Shown here piece by piece: positions 61,250-64,000 of a DNA stretch of 64,000 nucleotides. The notes beneath the pieces were generated by a model. It worked only from the letters and a program-made list of their open reading frames with translations, did no database searches and was not told where the DNA came from. Made by a program: the position numbers and the translations under genes. Within the stretch, counting starts at the first letter, position 1. Each line of letters opens with the position of its first letter. Location: the NCBI RefSeq assembly GCF_004769405.1, contig NZ_RQES01000005.1:62001-126000 (forward strand), in the 5' to 3' direction. Source of the stretch: Leptospira selangorensis. Lineage in GTDB: Bacteria > Spirochaetota > Leptospiria > Leptospirales > Leptospiraceae.

Positions 61250-61894
61250 CTACATTTTTTGAAAGACCAACTTAGTCCAAGTAACATCTTCTTTATTCTT
61301 CATTAAACTTGGTTGGTTCTCTATCATTAACAAATTCTTAAGACCAAACTTAGAAGCCTGATCAATACTGATCTTTCCATCTGTTGGAAACACATGAGTC
61401 CCAGCACCGGCCGGTCCATTTCGAAGGGAAACTGCAAAGATACCTTTTGATTTCAGAAGTTCGGAAACTCTTTCTATAGAAAGTAACTGTTCTTCTTCAT
61501 TCAAGTGATGCCAGACTCCGGATGCTAGAATGAAATCAAATTGGTTATGATATTCTGAAAGTTTGGTAAGACTTGGTAATGAATCATCTATCCATATGAT
61601 TTGATCAGAAGAATATAGATGAGCACTTGCTTGTCTGAACTCTTGAAGTGGTTCTACTGCTACAACTGAGTGTCCCATCTTAGAGAAAATAGAAGCGTCT
61701 CTTCCGATACCCGCACCAAGGTCTAAAACTGTCCCCTTCTCTTTCGGAATATAAGACAGGAAGTCTTTATGAAGATCGAAAAAATCAATCTCCGATGTAG
61801 CTTTGATGAACTCTTCAATATAGTTTGAGTAACCTTGCGTGCCTTTAACTTTGTTCGAATTCATGAGAATTGATAAAAAGTTAGAAGAGAACAT
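61250..61894 (-). CDS. Class I SAM-dependent methyltransferase
   Basis: A 214-residue Rossmann-fold methyltransferase. Motif I is VLDLGAGIGRDASIFSKMGH, motif II VVAVEPLQEFRQ, and a later ASGVWHHLNEEEQ is common in small-molecule methyltransferases. The substrate cannot be told. ATG 61894 is used; a second in-frame Met is at 61864, and neither has a strong ribosome site. It is flanked by the two parS sites. Confidence 0.88.
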   Translation of the reverse strand: MFSSNFLSILMNSNKVKGTQGYSNYIEEFIKATSEIDFFDLHKDFLSYIPKEKGTVLDLGAGIGRDASIFSKMGHSVVAVEPLQEFRQASAHLYSSDQIIWIDDSLPSLTKLSEYHNQFDFILASGVWHHLNEEEQLLSIERVSELLKSKGIFAVSLRNGPAGAGTHVFPTDGKISIDQASKFGLKNLLMIENQPSLMKNKEDVTWTKLVFQKM

Positions 61895-61920
61895 ATAGAG
61901 CTACAGCGTTTTTTAGGAAA

Positions 61921-61940
61921 AACGTTTCACGTGAAACGTT
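61921..61940. promoter_or_regulatory. parS site 2 (ParB binding)
   Basis: AACGTTTCACGTGAAACGTT, a perfect 20-base palindrome with the parS core. It lies 27 bases before the methyltransferase start and 727 bases from site 1, so bound ParB could affect that promoter. Confidence 0.95.
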
Positions 61941-62004
61941 GGAATTCCAACATGCGCTTTCAGATGAACATACCAAATATAACAATCCGTAAAAGAGAAT
62001 AAAA

Positions 62005-62026
62005 AACCCCGAGGTAACCCGGGGTT
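62005..62026 (-). terminator. Intrinsic terminator of mnmG
   Basis: AACCCCG (62005-62011) pairs with CGGGGTT (62020-62026). Read on the minus strand, it is followed by a run of T (TTTT then ATT) 30 bases past the mnmG stop. Plus-strand reading also has TTTCTGTTT, so it may work both ways. Confidence 0.9.
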
Positions 62027-62055
62027 TCTGTTTCATCGGTAGTCTTTAAAGAAGT

Positions 62056-63942
62056 TTAAACCGGACTAGGTTTTCTTCCTTTAATATAGAAAAGAAGCAT
62101 ATCAATATCGCTTGGATCTACACCAGAGATCTGAGCTGCCTTTTCTAAATTTAAAGGACGATGTTTCGTAAGTTTCTGGATGGCTTCTTTTTTAATACCA
62201 GGCACTAAAGAGTAATCGATTGTTTCAGGTATCGGAGTAGTAAGATATCTATTTTTCCAATCGATAGTATCTTGTTCTCTTTTGATATAACCTTCGTATT
62301 TGATTTCCATCTCGATGACCTTTCTATCTTGAGCGCTTAGTTCTTCCGACTCAGGCAAAAGGAATTTTATATCTTCGAGAGCTATCTCAGGTCTTTTCAA
62401 AAACGAATCTAGCTTTGCGCCGTACTTTAAACTTTGGATTCCTTTTCTTTCCAATAAAGCTTCAAACTCAGGTAAAGGTTTTAGCGGAGTAGATTGTATC
62501 TTCTCCTTAACCTCAGAGATCTTTTTATATCTGCTAGTCATCTCATTGAAGGTTTCTTCAGATACAAGACCCATCTTATATCCGTACTTCATAAGTCTTT
62601 GATCCGCATTGTCCTGTCTTAAAAGAAGCCTATGTTCCGCACGAGAAGTAAACATTCTATATGGATCTTCTACACCTTTATGAACTAGATCATCTACAAG
62701 AACTCCGATATAAGATTCTCCTCTAGAGAACAACATCGGCTCCTCCCCTCTTAATGAAGAAAGTACACTGTAAGCAGCAACCAAACCTTGAGCCGCAGCT
62801 TCTTCATAACCTGTAGTGCCGTTGATCTGTCCCGCATGATAAAGACCTTTGATCTTTTTTGTTTCTAAGGTTGGTCTTAATTCAGTAGGATCAACATAAT
62901 CATACTCAATCGCATATCCAGGTCTTAAGATCTCAGCTTCTTCTAGACCTGCAATCGAGCGCACAAGTTTCCATTGCACTTCTTCCGGAAGACTAGTGGA
63001 TACTCCATTCAAATAGATCTCTTGTGTATCGTAACCTTCCGGTTCCAAAAAGATTTGATGCCTTTCTCTATCTGCAAAACGAACAATCTTATCTTCAATC
63101 GAAGGACAATATCTAGGCCCAGTCGATTTGATCTGACCAGAATACATAGGGGAAAGATGAATGTTCTCATTGATCAGTGCATGAGTTTTTTCATTCGTGT
63201 AAGTGATATAACAAGGAATCTGTTTCCGAGTGATCTTAGTTGTAGAAAAAGAAAAAGGAGAAGGATCCGAATCACCTTCTTGCACACTCATCACGGAAAG
63301 ATTCACTGAATTTTTATGAATTCTCGGTGGAGTTCCAGTCTTCAATCTTCCTAATTTTAAATTATACTTAGCGAGTGAATGAGAAAGACCTTTAACTGTA
63401 GGTTCTCCGAATCTTCCGTTTTCTTTTTGATAAGTTCCTATATGAACGATGGAAGATAAGAATGTTCCGGTAGTTAAGATCACATGATTGGTGAAAATTT
63501 CAAAACCTCTTCCTGTCCGAACTCCAACAATACGATCTTCTTCGATCAAAAGATCTTCTACCGTATCTTGTCTGATGGATAAGTTTTGTATGGATTCAAG
63601 TGTGTGCTTTACTTTAAGTTGGTATTCTTTTTTCTCCGCTTGAGCACGCGGCGCCCAAACGCTAGGACCTTTAGATGTATTCAACATTTTGAATTGAATA
63701 CCTGTAGCATCGATGACCTTTCCCATTAAGCCACCAAGTGCATCTACTTCTCGAACCATATGTCCTTTTGCGATCCCACCGATGGCTGGGTTGCAGGACA
63801 TTTGTCCGATCGTATCTAAGTTCATTGTGATGAGTAAAGTTCTAGCACCACCAAGAGATGAGACATAGGCAGCCTCGGAGCCCGCGTGGCCCGCACCGAC
63901 CACAACACAATCAAATCGATTGGGAAAAAAAGAAGAATTCAT
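62056..63942 (-). CDS. mnmG: tRNA uridine-5-carboxymethylaminomethyl enzyme MnmG (GidA)
   Basis: A 628-residue FAD protein that with MnmE installs cmnm5 at wobble uridine. The dinucleotide motif [16 protein letters not shown], the [23 protein letters not shown] signature (key residues Cys-Asn-Pro and Gly-Gly), and [11 protein letters not shown] are diagnostic. The C-terminal helical domain that binds MnmE is complete ([17 protein letters not shown]). mnmE is not in the window; only 58 bases lie beyond the start. The site near rsmG and parAB fits an origin-proximal cluster. Confidence 0.98.
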   Translation of the reverse strand: MNSSFFPNRFDCVVVGAGHAGSEAAYVSSLGGARTLLITMNLDTIGQMSCNPAIGGIAKGHMVREVDALGGLMGKVIDATGIQFKMLNTSKGPSVWAPRAQAEKKEYQLKVKHTLESIQNLSIRQDTVEDLLIEEDRIVGVRTGRGFEIFTNHVILTTGTFLSSIVHIGTYQKENGRFGEPTVKGLSHSLAKYNLKLGRLKTGTPPRIHKNSVNLSVMSVQEGDSDPSPFSFSTTKITRKQIPCYITYTNEKTHALINENIHLSPMYSGQIKSTGPRYCPSIEDKIVRFADRERHQIFLEPEGYDTQEIYLNGVSTSLPEEVQWKLVRSIAGLEEAEILRPGYAIEYDYVDPTELRPTLETKKIKGLYHAGQINGTTGYEEAAAQGLVAAYSVLSSLRGEEPMLFSRGESYIGVLVDDLVHKGVEDPYRMFTSRAEHRLLLRQDNADQRLMKYGYKMGLVSEETFNEMTSRYKKISEVKEKIQSTPLKPLPEFEALLERKGIQSLKYGAKLDSFLKRPEIALEDIKFLLPESEELSAQDRKVIEMEIKYEGYIKREQDTIDWKNRYLTTPIPETIDYSLVPGIKKEAIQKLTKHRPLNLEKAAQISGVDPSDIDMLLFYIKGRKPSPV

Positions 63943-64000
63943 TAAGACCTAGCACTCCTGCATAAGCACTTCACAAGATCGATCATTAGTCGACAGTAGA

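Overview
The window looks like chromosomal DNA from a spirochaete of the genus Leptospira. The evidence is family-level recognition, since no search could be run. It carries a plastid-type ferredoxin-NADP+ reductase of the kind described as LepFNR, LpxD for lipopolysaccharide made by an aerobic double-membraned cell, several lipoproteins with spirochaete-style lipoboxes, many GAF/SpoIIE/STAS/PilZ signalling proteins, and a bactofilin. The DNA is moderately AT-rich and the genes are densely packed, with short operons on both strands. I see no insertion sequence, prophage or CRISPR array.

Layout. 1-6.5 kb: a degenerate HD-GYP protein cut by the window edge, a double-ACT protein, an ABC exporter with a SET-domain methyltransferase, and a GAF-GAF-sigma54 activator. 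6.7-10.6 kb: a zinc-ribbon/GAF/SpoIIE phosphatase, tilS broken in frame at a run of ten A, and engB. 10.6-13.5 kb: a putative zincin, a PilZ protein, an MBL hydrolase and trmB. 13.5-20 kb: a TPR lipoprotein and a PEGA lipoprotein that overlap, then a FecR-domain lipoprotein. 20-25.3 kb: a degenerate HD-like protein with rsgA, a histidine kinase, an alkyltransferase-like protein and thiD. 25.3-31 kb: a DUF885 protein, a zinc-ribbon membrane protein, a VKOR-DsbA fusion and hisB-hisH-hisA. 31.1-31.4 kb: tRNA-Leu(CAG) with a duplicated 3' end and a hairpin-rich insert. 31.4-36.6 kb: an RND permease, a TolC-like protein, a DUF2892 protein and a CsoR/CstR-like repressor with three matching operators.

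36.7-45 kb: a lipoprotein, an acyl-CoA ligase, a Bcr/CflA-type MFS pump, a structured intergenic region, lpxD, a ferredoxin-NADP+ reductase, a PC4-like protein and a VWA-STAS fusion. 45-48 kb: tadA-dnaX-ybaB-recR, a DNA replication and repair cluster. 48-53.9 kb: a beta-barrel with an orphan solute-binding protein, an OmpA/PD40 protein, serS and tatD. 53.9-64 kb: a degenerate M23 protein, bactofilin and YaaR facing the M20 peptidase-rsmG-parA-parB-thioesterase operon, two perfect parS sites, a methyltransferase and mnmG. The presence of mnmG, rsmG, parA, parB and parS suggests that the right end lies in the origin-proximal domain of the chromosome, although no dnaA or oriC is seen.

The observations most worth a second look are four. 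First, the adaptor-less RND/TolC/DUF2892 efflux operon with a Cys-Tyr-Cys CstR-like repressor and three ATACC-N6-GGTAT operators. Second, the A10 frameshift in the normally essential tilS. Third, the tRNA-Leu 3' duplication enclosing a small array of hairpins with AGGAT loops. Fourth, the bactofilin operon beside parAB, whose M23 partner has lost most of its zinc ligands.
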